This document shows, piece after piece, positions 11,626 to 22,071 of a DNA stretch of 25,391 nucleotides; positions within the stretch are counted from its first letter, which is position 1, and the number at the start of each line of letters is the position of its first letter. The notes under the pieces are model-generated. The model was not told the DNA's origin. It saw only the letters and a program-made list of their open reading frames with translations, and did no database searches. The translations under genes and the position numbers were made by a program. The stretch lies in contig JAHBMJ010001831.1 of the NCBI GenBank assembly GCA_018398765.1, positions 1-25,391 of the forward strand, given 5' to 3'. This DNA comes from Chromera velia. Taxonomy: Eukaryota > Sar > Chromeraceae.

Positions 11626-11761
11626 GAAAAAAAGACAGAAAGACAGAAAGACAGAAAGAAAGAAAGAAAGAAAGACAGAAAGAAAGAAAGAAAGACAGAA
11701 AGAAAGAAAGAAAGAAAGACAGAAAGAAAGAAAGAAAGAAAGAAAAGAAAGAATAATAAAA

Positions 11762-11794
<33 letters not shown>

Positions 11795-11855
11795 CAGAAA
11801 GACAGAAAGACAAAAAGACAGACAGAAAGAAAGAAAGAAAGAAAGACAGAAAGAC

Positions 11856-11888
<33 letters not shown>

Positions 11889-11915
11889 GAAAAAAAGACA
11901 GAAAGACAGAAAGAC

Positions 11916-11946
<31 letters not shown>

Positions 11947-14900
11947 CAGAAAGAAAGAAAGAAAGACAGAAAGAAAGAAAGAAAGACAGAAAGAAAGAAA
12001 GAAGGAAAGAAAAAAGAAAGCACAGAGAAGAGAAGACAGACCATGAACCCAAAGTCCACATGGATCACGTGGCCTTCGCTGTCAATCAGAATATTCGCGT
12101 TGTGCCTGAAAGAAAGAAAAAAAAAGGCAAAGATCGGTCGTCAATTGTCATGATGCCTCTTTTTACATAGCACGCATGGTATGCGGCGGTCGTAGACGGA
12201 ATGAAGGAAAAATACTTCGACCCTCAGAAAGAAACACCACGCATGCATGCAGCATTCTCTTTCCTGATATCAGTCTTCTTTCCATCCGGATTTGCATCAT
12301 GCAACGAACGCATTGACGATCGATGCACGGATTGACTGACGAAGAGGAAAGGAGCAACAGACGAAGGAAGAACGAACACAGAGAACCCAAGAGAGAGAGA
12401 TGCATGCAAGAAGAAAAGGAAGAAGAGTGCATGACACAACAACCTTCAGTCCATTTCTGCAATTAACACCTGTTCGCACCCCGCACCCCGACCCTCATTC
12501 CCTCCCTCCCGCATGAAACACCCCCCCGCACAGAACGGCGAAGCAGCCTGGCGAGGCATTCTCTCCCCGACCCGCTTTCGTTCATGCACCCATGCATGAT
12601 TTCTTCGCCCCATGCATGCATGCATTCACCCTCCTCCTTCCTCGCCTACCTACCTGTCTCTGATGTTGAGCATGTAGCAGATGATCGAGTAGGCAGCCTT
12701 TTCTTTCATACAGAATTTCTTTCATACAGAATATATTTTCATACAGAAATACATGCACCTACCTGTCTCTGATGTTGAGCATGTAGCAGATGATCGAGTA
12801 GGCAGCCATCGAATTCACGAACGCTTGTTGCGCACTCTTCAATGTGCCCCTGAAAGTCTGCATTCAGACAGACAAGCAATCAGCCAGAAAGTTGCACAAA
12901 CAAAAACAGTCTGCCTCTTTTGTCTTGTTCTACTATCCGGATGCCCACGCAGCTACTGCATATGTCTGCTTCTCTTTTGTGTTTGTCTGACTGTCTATGT
13001 GCCGATAGCAGCAATGAACCTGCGTTCTGCTGAACTAAATCCCAGATCGAAGGCGAGAAGACAAAGAAAGACATTCTGAAGCCACTCCCTCCAGCTAGAG
13101 ACTACACGTCCCCCCCTACCTCCAGCCACGCGACACGACGAGGCCTGACGTGCACTTGCTCTGTCTGGACTCGCGTGCAAAAAAGTCTTCGGAAAAGTTA
13201 ATCCCGGAGACGTGCCTGCCATCCCTTCGCTCACTTCCCACGACGTGTACCGACTGACCTTCTTGTAGAAGTCCAGCAGGGTCTCCCCTGGGCTGAGCTT
13301 CTTGATGGAGTCAATGGCCACGGCGTTGGGGATGGTCTCTATCAGGCCGGCCTCGACGTCTGTGGCAAGGACGTGGAAGGGCTTCAGCCAGAGCTTTTCT
13401 GTCCTCCTCGACCGCCTCCAGACCTGCATGCATGTGCGATTAATCGTGCGGTTAAACGCGAGTGCGTCAGAGAGTCCGGAGACGGGGGGTCCGCGACATG
13501 CACTGACATGCATGTCGGTCTGTATCTCCATGCGTGCATGTACGTCTCACTAGCTGTGTGTATGGTGTTAAGAGAAGCATTGAGGGGATTATCCGTCCTC
13601 CCCTTCAGCTTCATGAAGAAAGAGGAACGAGCAGAGACGCAAGGAGAGAAGGGGAAATCACATGGAATTGCATATGCCATCGCGTGGCAGATTCACCCTG
13701 CGTGATGGATCGCTCCACAGAGTCATTCCGTCGATCCTTTTGCTGAGGGGGTTGCAGACAGAGAGGGCAGGTCACGGCAAAGAAAACCTCCCTCAACACT
13801 CACATACAGACGGACGGGCAGACCTTCTGAAACCAGTTGAGGAGCTGAGCAGCAAAGAGCTCCTGTCTTAGCTCGGCCCCTGTTTTCACAATGACAGACA
13901 CCAGTCTCCACCCCTTCAAGTGCCCAAACGGCGACCGTTCTCTCACGCGTTGTTTCACTTCCGTCCAGGTGTGCGTCCCAAAGATTCCCTTGATCGTCTT
14001 CCCGTTGGTTCGCATGGAGGCCTGCATGCAGACAGACCCCATGCATCACCCCATGCATCCAGCAACTGAGACGGAGGAGGACAATGATCATGTACGCACC
14101 CCTGCCTGCCTGCCTGGAGGAACGGAGACCGAATCAAATTAGATGTAGTCATGTAAGACTGGTGAAATGATCTGGTGAGAGCTAGAGGATGCAGAGAGAG
14201 AAAAGAAAATGCAGCTGGCTGGCTGGTGCTGTATTTGGCTGACGATTCCTCTGCATGGTCCTCTCACCCAGGCAGAAAAGAAAAAGGACAGAGACACACA
14301 AAGCACAAGAGGCTGACTGACAGACTCACTGACTGACGAATGCTTCTTGTATCTGGGGGTCCATGTCGGTGTCTGTGTCGTCGACCCCTGCTTCCATTTA
14401 CGTGCGCATGCACGGGCATGCAGTTGATGAATGAATCCATGCATTGACCAAGGAGGAGAAAATGAACGAACGAACAAAAGATCAAGCCATGAATAAATAG
14501 GTGGCTTGATGACAGCTGGTGGAGACTCTTTCACCGCTTCCCGCCTTTCCCTGCCTGCCAGACTTGCCGACAGACTAACACGTACACACACACTAGAGGA
14601 GAGCCACGGGCAGACGGGAAGAAGTCCTGGCTGAGTGCCGACGAAAAAAAGAGGTGAAAAGAAGCAGCAGGCATGATTGTGCAGGAAAATCCACGGAAAT
14701 ACAGACGCATGCATGACGCGACACACACAAGAGACAGCGTGAAACAACCCCCGGGACGAGACAGAGCGGAGACGGCAGATTTTCCTCCGAATGAAACAAG
14801 GAAGCGAAAAATGAAGACACCGCTCCCTACCCATTTTCCTTTCTCCTTCAGGGAATAGAATCACGACCATCTCACGTCGCCCTTCTCTCTCAAGTTCCTG

Positions 14901-17900
14901 TAGCGCTTCTCCAAAAAACAGACGGAGAGATACACAAAGCAAGATGCCTACGCAATTCATTCTCGAGAGAGAGCGGGGGGGAGGGGGGGGAGGAAGGGAG
15001 GGAAAGCACTCACCTACCTGACTCATCCTCAAACGATTTCCCTCCTGCAGCAAGGGAGGTTTTCAATTCAAACAGAAGAAAAGAAAGAAGACAGATACAC
15101 GTTTCCTGAAGCGAAATGCAAATGCTCCGTAACAAAAGTGCAGCTTCTTTTCCTTTTCTCTCGATCACGCAACATGTCCTCGTGTACAAAGCAACCTCCC
15201 TCCCAAGAATACAATTCCCACCACTTCAAGAAAGAAGACTGTCACCGCTCACTCACTCACTCACTCGTTGCAGATGCATTTGAGTATCTTCGCGTCCTTT
15301 CCGCCTCCTCACCCATTCCCTGCTCAGATGCCACCAGCGGACCCCCCTCCGGCACGGTGCACAGCTCAGATGCACCTGCCCCAGCCCACCCAGCCCCAGC
15401 TGCACCGCCGCCTCTCTCCGCCAGTTGCGGCATCACCAGGATTTCACTTGCAATTTCAACAGGCGACATCTGCATCTGGGCAGTCCCGGGGGCCTCCCCG
15501 TCTCTGCCGCCTTCTGAGCCCCCACCCTCCGATGCCCCTGCAATTTTGCCACCGTCAGCTGACGAGGATGCCATTGCAGCACCAGCAGCCGCCCCCGCAA
15601 CAGCCGCAGGCAGCATTGGAGAGAGGTGAGGATCCGGGGAAGCAGAAGAGGAAGAGACCGCCTTCTCCCCTCCACCCGCTTCAGTCACTTCCACTGGCTC
15701 AGTCTGACAGGACGAGTCGACAGTGTCTGCCTTCAATTGAAAAGCCCTGCGCATGGATTCGAGAAAAGGCTTCGTGCCTCCGGAGGAACCGACGCCTGAG
15801 GGGGAGGGAAGGGAGAACGACGGCTGCCTCTGCCGGCTCTTGTCACCTTCATGGACTCCGTCTGCTGATGTGGCTCTGACTGCTTCTGCTGGGCTTTCTG
15901 CGACTGCTGTGCTGTTTCTCTGGAAGTCCAGGACCTCCACACAGATGTGGTAGGGGGCCCTGTCTTTGGAATGGAGGGTGAAGGCCTCCTCGACGGGAAC
16001 TCTGAGAATGCAGTGGGACAACAGCTGCTCCTCTCCCCATTTCTCTTCTGCACACACACCCCATGTATGTATGTATGTACGTATGTTTATGCATTTATCA
16101 ACTGACCGATGTGACGTTGCGTGAATGAATGTGAAAACGTGCAACTAACTCTACACCATACCGGAATTGCCTGCAGCATATGAACACACACACACACACA
16201 CACACACACCTCTCACTTTCTTGAGGATTTGTAGTACTCTGATAAGTTTGAGTACTTCGAATAAAACAAAAAATAGCAAGAAATGTGCAAACAGACCGAC
16301 CGACCGACCCTTATCGCTGACTCGATTGACGATAGGGAGGTACACATCCTGGGGCAGCCTGTCGTTGAGTGCGAGGAGCTCGGTGTGAAGTCTCTGTTGG
16401 ACAGAAAACACCAGAAAAGAAAAGCCGAAAAAAGGGAAAGAGAGCTCAAGAAAGGCCGAACAAGCGACTCTTGAGCGCAGCGGCATCTTCATTTTCTTTC
16501 GGTCGTTCACGTTCACTCTTCACTCACTTGTCAGTCGTCAAAGTGTTCACTCTAACCAACCTTCACGCCAAAGAAGCCACAGAGACCCATCCGCTTCCCC
16601 CCCCTTTCCGGCCAACTCACCCGCCCACCTAGCCTTGCAGCACCTGAGCCAGCCGGCTGGTCAGTGCGATCATTTCACGTTCAAACCACCAGTCGTCTTT
16701 GTTCTCACCAATCTTGTTTTTTTCTAGTAAAGTAATGATTGGAAGGAAATAGATGTTTTGAATACTACAGGGAAGAAAGAAAGCGCTATCAATCCAACCA
16801 GCACCCCTACCTGTCTCCTCTTCTCCTTTTCCTTGATGGGAATTAGACGGTTGGCGATGGCTGAGAGTTCTTGGAGGAAGTTGGGGGTCTGAATGCAGGC
16901 AGGCACACAGGCAGCCGTATCAGCTATCAAAAAAGAGAGGAAGGAAAAAGCCGAAAGAATCCTTTCTGGCTCAGATGTTGGCAAGGAAACAAACACAGAG
17001 AGAGGGGGGGGGCGGGGGAGGCAAAAAAACTCATGAAGACAGGGAGAAAAAGAAACCGCTCGAGGTGTCTGGTGAAGCAATCGACTTCTTCTCTCTTCTT
17101 CTCTCTTGGTAGGAGGAAAAGGGAAAATCGAAAGAAAGAAGGAAAGAAAGAAGGAAAGAAAAAAAGAAAGGAAAAAAAAAAAAGAAAGAAAGGTGTCCTG
17201 CCACTGTATGCGGGTGCAAGCACGGGGTGAACAGCTAGGGGACTTTTCTTTTCTTTTCCTTTGTCTGCATGTCAAGGGATCGGACTGGAAAGAGTTCAGA
17301 AAATCTCCCCCGTCTATCAGCTGAACTTTGCTTTCTTTCAAACAGTCATGCGGCCACCCAGCCTTTGGTTTTAAGTCACTTCTTCGTCGACGCTTCGCTC
17401 CAGCGTCCCTAATTACATGCTCGTGTTTTTTTTGTTTTTTGGCTGCTGACTCGGTTGAATTCTTTTGACCACAGGAGGGCATCGTCAGTGGAGGGTCTTT
17501 TGAGCATCTCCCTGAGGCTCTCGTCGAGCGTCATTCTCTCAATCAGTCTGGACTCCTTCGCCTTCTTCACAGCCATGCTACCGACCTGAAAGGAAGGCCA
17601 GGAACATACATGCAAGGAAGAAGAAACTGGGAAGCGACAGGGAGCAGAAGCAACAAATGGAGCACGAAATTTAGTGCACTTGCAGTGGCGCAAAGAGAAT
17701 GGAGATACATGCACTTTTTTTGACTCACCACTGCAAAGTTTTGTTGAAGTCTCTGGGCATCTTTGTCGAGAACTGGTTCTCCTGGGGCCTTCGAGCAGTT
17801 AGTGTACCTGTCAGTCAGTCAGTCAGTCACAGACACACATACACACACATACATATTAATACATACATACATTCATACAGAGAGAGAAAGAGAGAGGCAG

Positions 17901-19382
17901 GAAGATAAACAGAGAGTGAGCAGACACTCGAAGAACAGAGTAGGAAAACATGGAGCGACTGCACCATGAAGGAAGGAAAGACACTGCACCCTACTTCCTT
18001 CCTGTACGACAAAGAGGGAAGGGAGCTAGGCGGGGGAGCACGGGCAGGGGACGATGCAGGGGGCAGGAAGGGTTTCGGGGGGAAAGGAGACGAGGAACAG
18101 CTGTTTCGGTCTTTCTTGCCTGCTCCATTTTTTCTTTGCTTCCTTCATTCCTTCTTTTCTTCCTTTCCGCATTCTCTGAGGAGAGTGACAAACCAACCAA
18201 CCAAACGGACTGACGGACAGGCAGACAGGGAGACAGACAGACAGACAGACCAAAAGAATTGGTGCGCAAGTGCGAGATCGCTCTTGCAGACATCGAAGAC
18301 AAAACCCTCGACGCTACTCTTCACTTCGGAATCTGCTGCGTGAATCAGGTAGTTGCCTGCACCGTCCACACAGCGTTGTAAATGGATGACTGCATGATCA
18401 GGCCAGTGCAAGGAAAGTCACAGGGATTCTTCCACACAAGATAGAAGGCCCAAAGAGAGACAAGAATGCGGAATGAAATACGGAGCCAGGCCCTACAGGG
18501 ATGATGACCAAAAAAGGGAAATGAAGCGGCAAATTAGGAAAGGAACTGTGATGGATGCACAAAAGAGTTGCGACACTAAAAGAGACGCAGGCTGAACGGA
18601 GTGAAATTGAATGGGGTGAACGTCAGGGGGCCCGGGTAGGAGAGGGTGGTGAGGATGCATGGGTACAATAGAATGAGAGGGTGATGAGGATGCATGGGTA
18701 CAATCGAATGAGAGGGTGATGAGGATGCATGGGTACAATAGAATGAGAGGGTGATGAGGATGCATGGTTACAATAGAATCAGCTGGACATAAGTCAGAGA
18801 GGGGCCGAAGGGACGGAAGAGGTGGCAGAGGGAACAGGAGCACTGTGGAGAAGAAAAGTCCCCACAGAGAGAAAAGAGGCGTGGATGGAGACAGAAGAAG
18901 GACAAGAGAGCCAACGTTAAGGGGAAACGGCACGAATCACCAAGAATCGGGCGAAGAGAGGAAGAGGGCAGGTTTGATGGGGGTGGGCGCGGAAGAGGCG
19001 CAACGCAACGCAGCACGTTCGCCTGGAAGGATATCTCAAAGGAGACGCTGGCTCAGTCTGACCTTCCTTCTCTGCAGGCAATTCAAAGGTCGCGACGTGC
19101 TGACAGACCCCACCCTGACCCAACTGGCTTACCTAGTTGAGGCACGTAGAATCTGATGACCTTGGGGTCCTTCTCATAAATTTTCCTCAAGTCTTCTGTC
19201 AAGTCTTTCCCAGCAGAGATGCCCACAAGGGCTAGCATCATCTGCCCATCGAGGGATCGAGGCGCTTTGCCGACAAGCTTCAGAAACCTGTTTTGCGCTT
19301 TCACGGCCCAGTTATCGGTCTTACGGTTATCCTCCCGACAAACACAGCACGCTTGCCACCAGGGCCCTCCACTGTCCCCCAT
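8750..19382 (-). CDS. PI4KB-like: Phosphatidylinositol 4-kinase, type III beta family, 18 exons, 849 aa
   Basis: Exons in coding order: 19382..19133, 18389..18251, 17807..17729, 17585..17451, 16888..16811, 16393..16309, 16047..15265, 15044..15018, 14387..14338, 14021..13824, 13423..13259, 12857..12763, 12105..12042, 11057..10957, 10561..10473, 10053..9941, 9310..9252, 8789..8750. The total is 2550 nt, all junctions are GT-AG with matching phases, and the stop is TAA. The enzyme phosphorylates phosphatidylinositol to PI4P, in known relatives at the Golgi. The PIK helical part has FYVPQL (res. 78-83) and the following LALAHQFFW. N-lobe: LNDRLPQDVYLP, then SKDRAPYHICVEVLD (282-296) and the ATP-binding Lys588 in VSVIVKTG. 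Catalytic loop: DRHNANILID (Asp694, Asn699). DFG is 712-714, and FKLTNELVEVMGG follows. The large exon 7 encodes a low-complexity Ala/Gly/Ser/Glu linker of about 220 residues inside the kinase domain, where metazoan PI4KB also has an insert. The ATG is followed closely by the PIK domain, so the N-terminus is short. An in-frame acceptor 18 nt upstream of the ATG leaves a further 5' exon possible. The 27-nt exon 8 is the least certain. Confidence 0.9.
9480..9671. repeat. 48-bp minisatellite, four copies, in PI4K intron 16
   Basis: Four units of 48 bp start at 9480, 9528, 9576 and 9624, each beginning GTTTGTCT and ending CTGGAGACG, with few differences. Since 48 is a multiple of 3, the plus-strand frames stay open and give 16-residue protein repeats, but the array lies in an intron of the minus-strand kinase gene. 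Confidence 0.95.
9765..9930. repeat. Two (CA)n-(GA)n compound microsatellites
   Basis: Two successive blocks, each CA repeats followed by GA repeats (about 9766-9822 and 9854-9927), in PI4K intron 16 just downstream of the exon 10053..9941. The repeated CA-then-GA order suggests duplication of one compound microsatellite. Confidence 0.9.
11283..12030. repeat. Long polypurine (GAGC)n-(GA)n-(GAAA)n tract with higher-order repeats
   Basis: About 750 bp of almost pure purine on the plus strand fill most of PI4K intron 13. It begins with GAGC units, then GA, then GAAA with GACA variants. Landmark blocks recur: GAATAATAAAAGAAG at 11385, 11500 and 11751, and AAACAAAG near 11611 and 11874. The last two sets are about 250-263 bp apart, which indicates an internal duplication of about 260 bp. 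On the kinase coding strand it is a (CTTT)n pyrimidine tract. Confidence 0.95.
12648..12807 (-). repeat. Direct 51-bp repeat copying the end of PI4K exon 12 and its donor
   Basis: Positions 12757-12807 and 12648-12698 are identical over 51 bp, 109 bp apart. The first copy is the 3' end of kinase exon 12 (encoding AAYSIICYMLNIRD) plus its gtaggt donor. The second lies in intron 12. Between them are three near-identical units of TTTCATACAGAA type (12699-12745). Confidence 0.95.
16644..16712 (-). other. Possible alternative PI4K exon (69 nt, phase 0/0)
   Basis: Bounded on the minus strand by AG and by a gtgctg donor, the segment encodes 23 residues (IGENKDDWWFEREMIALTSR and three more) in the same phase as the flanking exons 5 and 6. 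It lies in intron 5. The constitutive join (KEKEKRRQ to RLHTELL) matches PI4KB relatives without it, so it would be either a cassette or an alternative to exon 5. The acceptor lacks a good pyrimidine tract. It may be chance. Confidence 0.25.
18641..18779. repeat. 35-bp minisatellite, about four copies, in PI4K intron 1
   Basis: The word GAGGATGCAT recurs at 18651, 18686, 18721 and 18756, a period of 35 bp. Each unit carries GATGCATGG and ACAATAGAATGAGAG with one or two substitutions. It lies in the first intron of the kinase gene. Confidence 0.95.
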
Positions 19383-19606
19383 TTCAGTAGCTTGGGCCGG
19401 CTGGAGCGATCACAGACGGACGGACGGACGGACAGACGACCAAGACAGGTGTTGCCTAAATCCAAGAATCTTTACCAACAAGAAAGCTTCACCGTTTTTT
19501 CCTGTGAGGTGTGCACTTCCGTCGACTGATGACTGGGTTTCTCGTTTGGATTCGAGCAGAGTCGCTCACGGAAGCTGCACCCGGTGCTTGAAGTCGATCT
19601 ATATAT

Positions 19607-19947
19607 GCCCTGGCCCTTGAATTGTGACCAAATGGGCGTATACCACCCTGACGTACCTATAGACAAACACCTACCGACATCCACTGACTCGCACACAGAC
19701 AAACACCATGTCACCCTTTGCTCTTATATTTTGTGCCATTGTCATACGTCTGTCATCGACGCGCACGCGTGCGATGAGAGCGCTTACACCGCTTTCAGAT
19801 AGGGCCTAGGGCCCCACCTGGAGCTGGCCATTTTTTTTTACAAAAAAAAAAAGAATTGAAAAATGAAAAAGAAAACCATACAGATTCATCCATACAGATT
19901 AGTCGATGCAAAGGGTGGTTGAATGGTCACAATTCAAGGGCCAGGGC
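19607..19947. repeat. Foldback repeat with 23-bp arms
   Basis: Positions 19607-19629 and 19925-19947 are perfect 23-bp reverse complements; the right arm begins GGTCACAATTCAAGGG. Similarity continues weakly on both sides, for example ACCACCCT inside and an ATAT/ATCGA pattern outside. The 295-bp spacer has no protein. It begins about 225 bp upstream of the kinase start codon. Confidence 0.85.
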
Positions 19948-21548
19948 TTATATGTATCGAAATGAATAGCAGTGCCACGTACATATATCCACGCGTACGT
20001 ATCGCCTCGGGGCCGGGGGGCAGCTGAGCTCTGCTGAGATCAGCCGAGAGGCCCGGCGATCCCGTGCACTCGCATAACACTTTTTTTTACGGGGACGCGG
20101 CATACATAACAAAAACCTCAATCAACCTTTTTTTTACCTTTTTTTTTTCGATTATTTTTAGGCCGGGGCCCATCTCTCTTATCGCCTCTCTGGGCATGTA
20201 TTAGTCCGTTATGCATAGGTTTGGTTCATATGTCCGTCTATTTCCGTCAATCCTAGTTGCTCTACATAGGCACCACGCCGCGGTCCACGTGTGGTCCCTA
20301 TGCCTGCACCTAGAACTGCTATAAAAATCCCTTTTTGAGAGATGTGCTGAGGGCCCGGTTAGTCGTTGCATAATATGCTGCATATCTGGATACATGTCTG
20401 TGCATGACTTGTCCGTCGATCACCTCAGAAAATCAAAAGTGCATGCCCCTCAATTTGGAGCTCAAACAACTGTACAAGCAGTCTCTTTGAATGTAGTCTC
20501 TTTAATTCTCTTTGTAGTCTCTTTAATTCTCTTTAGTGTCTCTCTGGTACTGTATCGGGCCGAAATATAACTTGCACGGAGCTGTAGACGACTCTACATG
20601 ATACACTTGCAATCAAAAGATTCAGAAGTAAAGTTGAGTCGATCAAAGGGCACCGCAGCACACTTGAGCCTACCTAAATAATAGGACATATAAGTAAATG
20701 TAAGTAAGTTAGGGTGGGCCGAACTTGCCGCCGAAGGCCCACTGAGTCTACCCGGCCCGGGCCCCATAAATTATACAACACATAAATAACGCTTGCACAA
20801 TACTTGAATAATAATTATTTGACTTAATTAATTTCAGTGATTAAAAAAAAAAATAAAGGATTCGGCTAGGGATTCGGATGTTTTTTTTTGCTAACGTCTA
20901 GTAAACAAAGCCAGAAAATATAATCAATACGTTTAGTTTAACTGACAGTGCTAAATAAAACCTTTAAGTAACTTATAGATCCACATGTAGATCATTCATA
21001 CTAGCGTTGATAAAAATACGAATCCTAAATTTCATAAAACACGTGCTCCAAATATTCTTTTGGAACTCCAAACGCATTTCATAAATCTCCATAGCTCCTA
21101 GCATAGCTCCAACTTATCTCCATTATATTTAGGTAGTTCACAAATTAACATATTTCTTTTTTAAACATAGTATATAAATTAAACCTTTTATTTCACGTTT
21201 CATAAGTTTGCTGATAGTAGGAGATTTGTTGATAGAAACGAAGTTTGCAGCCTCTTTATGTTCATCATCATATTTTTTTGAATGAGACCATTGACATGTA
21301 CATTATTGCTCTCAACGTTTGACGTTCATCACCGCGTCAGCACTTATTACTGTAGTGCTCTAGGCGTGATCTGTAGATATATATATCTTTAAATATATTT
21401 TTTATAACCCATAATATAATATATGCACAGGAAAAAATATATACAAAAAATATATGAGGCGAGATAAGGCCAGACTATATGAATGATAACTTTTTTCCGA
21501 AAGAAAGGAAACGATTCGGAAAAAGTGAAATGAAGAAAAGACGATATA

Positions 21549-21550
<2 letters not shown>

Positions 21551-21588
<38 letters not shown>

Positions 21589-21596
21589 GTCTGTCT
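21551..21596. repeat. (CTGT)n microsatellite
   Basis: About eleven CTGT units with one CTAT variant, inside the MITE-like element; nearly the only microsatellite in the AT-rich region. Confidence 0.95.
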
Positions 21597-22040
21597 TAGA
21601 CTGCCTGTGATAGCTAAACATCACAATTGGATGACTGTGGGTCTCAATTTTGGACTGAATTTTCCCGTAGTGACAATGCAGTCAAGACCCAGTGAATCCG
21701 TATCCAAAGCTCCAAAGAAGCACTGTTTAAACACGATGATTTGTCGATGAGTTTGGCACTGAATCATGGATGATGGCATCAAAAAAGACTCTGAAGTGAC
21801 GGTATTAGTTACATAAATTAATTAGTAGCCTAGTAAAGTGTTAAAAATGTTTTAACTAAATTTTGAACTGATAGCAGCTTTAAATCATTTTACTGCATGT
21901 TTGAAGCAGAGAAAACATTTTAAAACAGTGTTACTCTAGTTTAAAAAACGGTGTAAACAATAGTTTTATTATGATAGTGTATAGCCTTCCTACTGTACTT
22001 CAATAACTTTAGGGTATCTGTGAAAGTTACTAAAGTACGA

Positions 22041-22071
22041 TAACTTTAGGGGGTCATAGACCCTAAAGTTA
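22041..22071. repeat. Perfect hairpin, 11-bp arms
   Basis: TAACTTTAGGG (22041-22051) and CCCTAAAGTTA (22061-22071) are reverse complements with a 9-nt loop. A partial copy of the arm (AATAACTTTAGGGT) lies about 40 bp to the left. It is part of the interior of the MITE-like element. Confidence 0.8.

Noticed and set aside
11141-12068. Long minus-strand frames of Phe/Leu/Ser repeats
   Set aside because: Translations of the (GAAA)n tract, whose frames stay open because the repeat has no stop codons. The tract lies in a PI4K intron.
15138-15879. Plus-strand Ala/Pro/Gln-rich frames
   Set aside because: Antisense of the long PI4K exon 7, whose minus-strand frame joins in phase to kinase motifs.
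19472-19714. Possible extra 5' exon of the PI4-kinase
   Set aside because: A donor-like gtaaag exists near 19475, and a phase-0 acceptor before CCGGCC precedes the ATG at 19382. The upstream frame hits a stop quickly and overlaps the foldback repeat arm, so it is too weak to annotate.
20000-20100. GC island followed by a T run, considered as a Pol III gene
   Set aside because: No A-box/B-box pair and no tRNA or 5S fold could be recognised.
20201-20395. 64-residue minus-strand frame in the spacer
   Set aside because: Short, no domain, no splice partners, in a region with inverted repeats.
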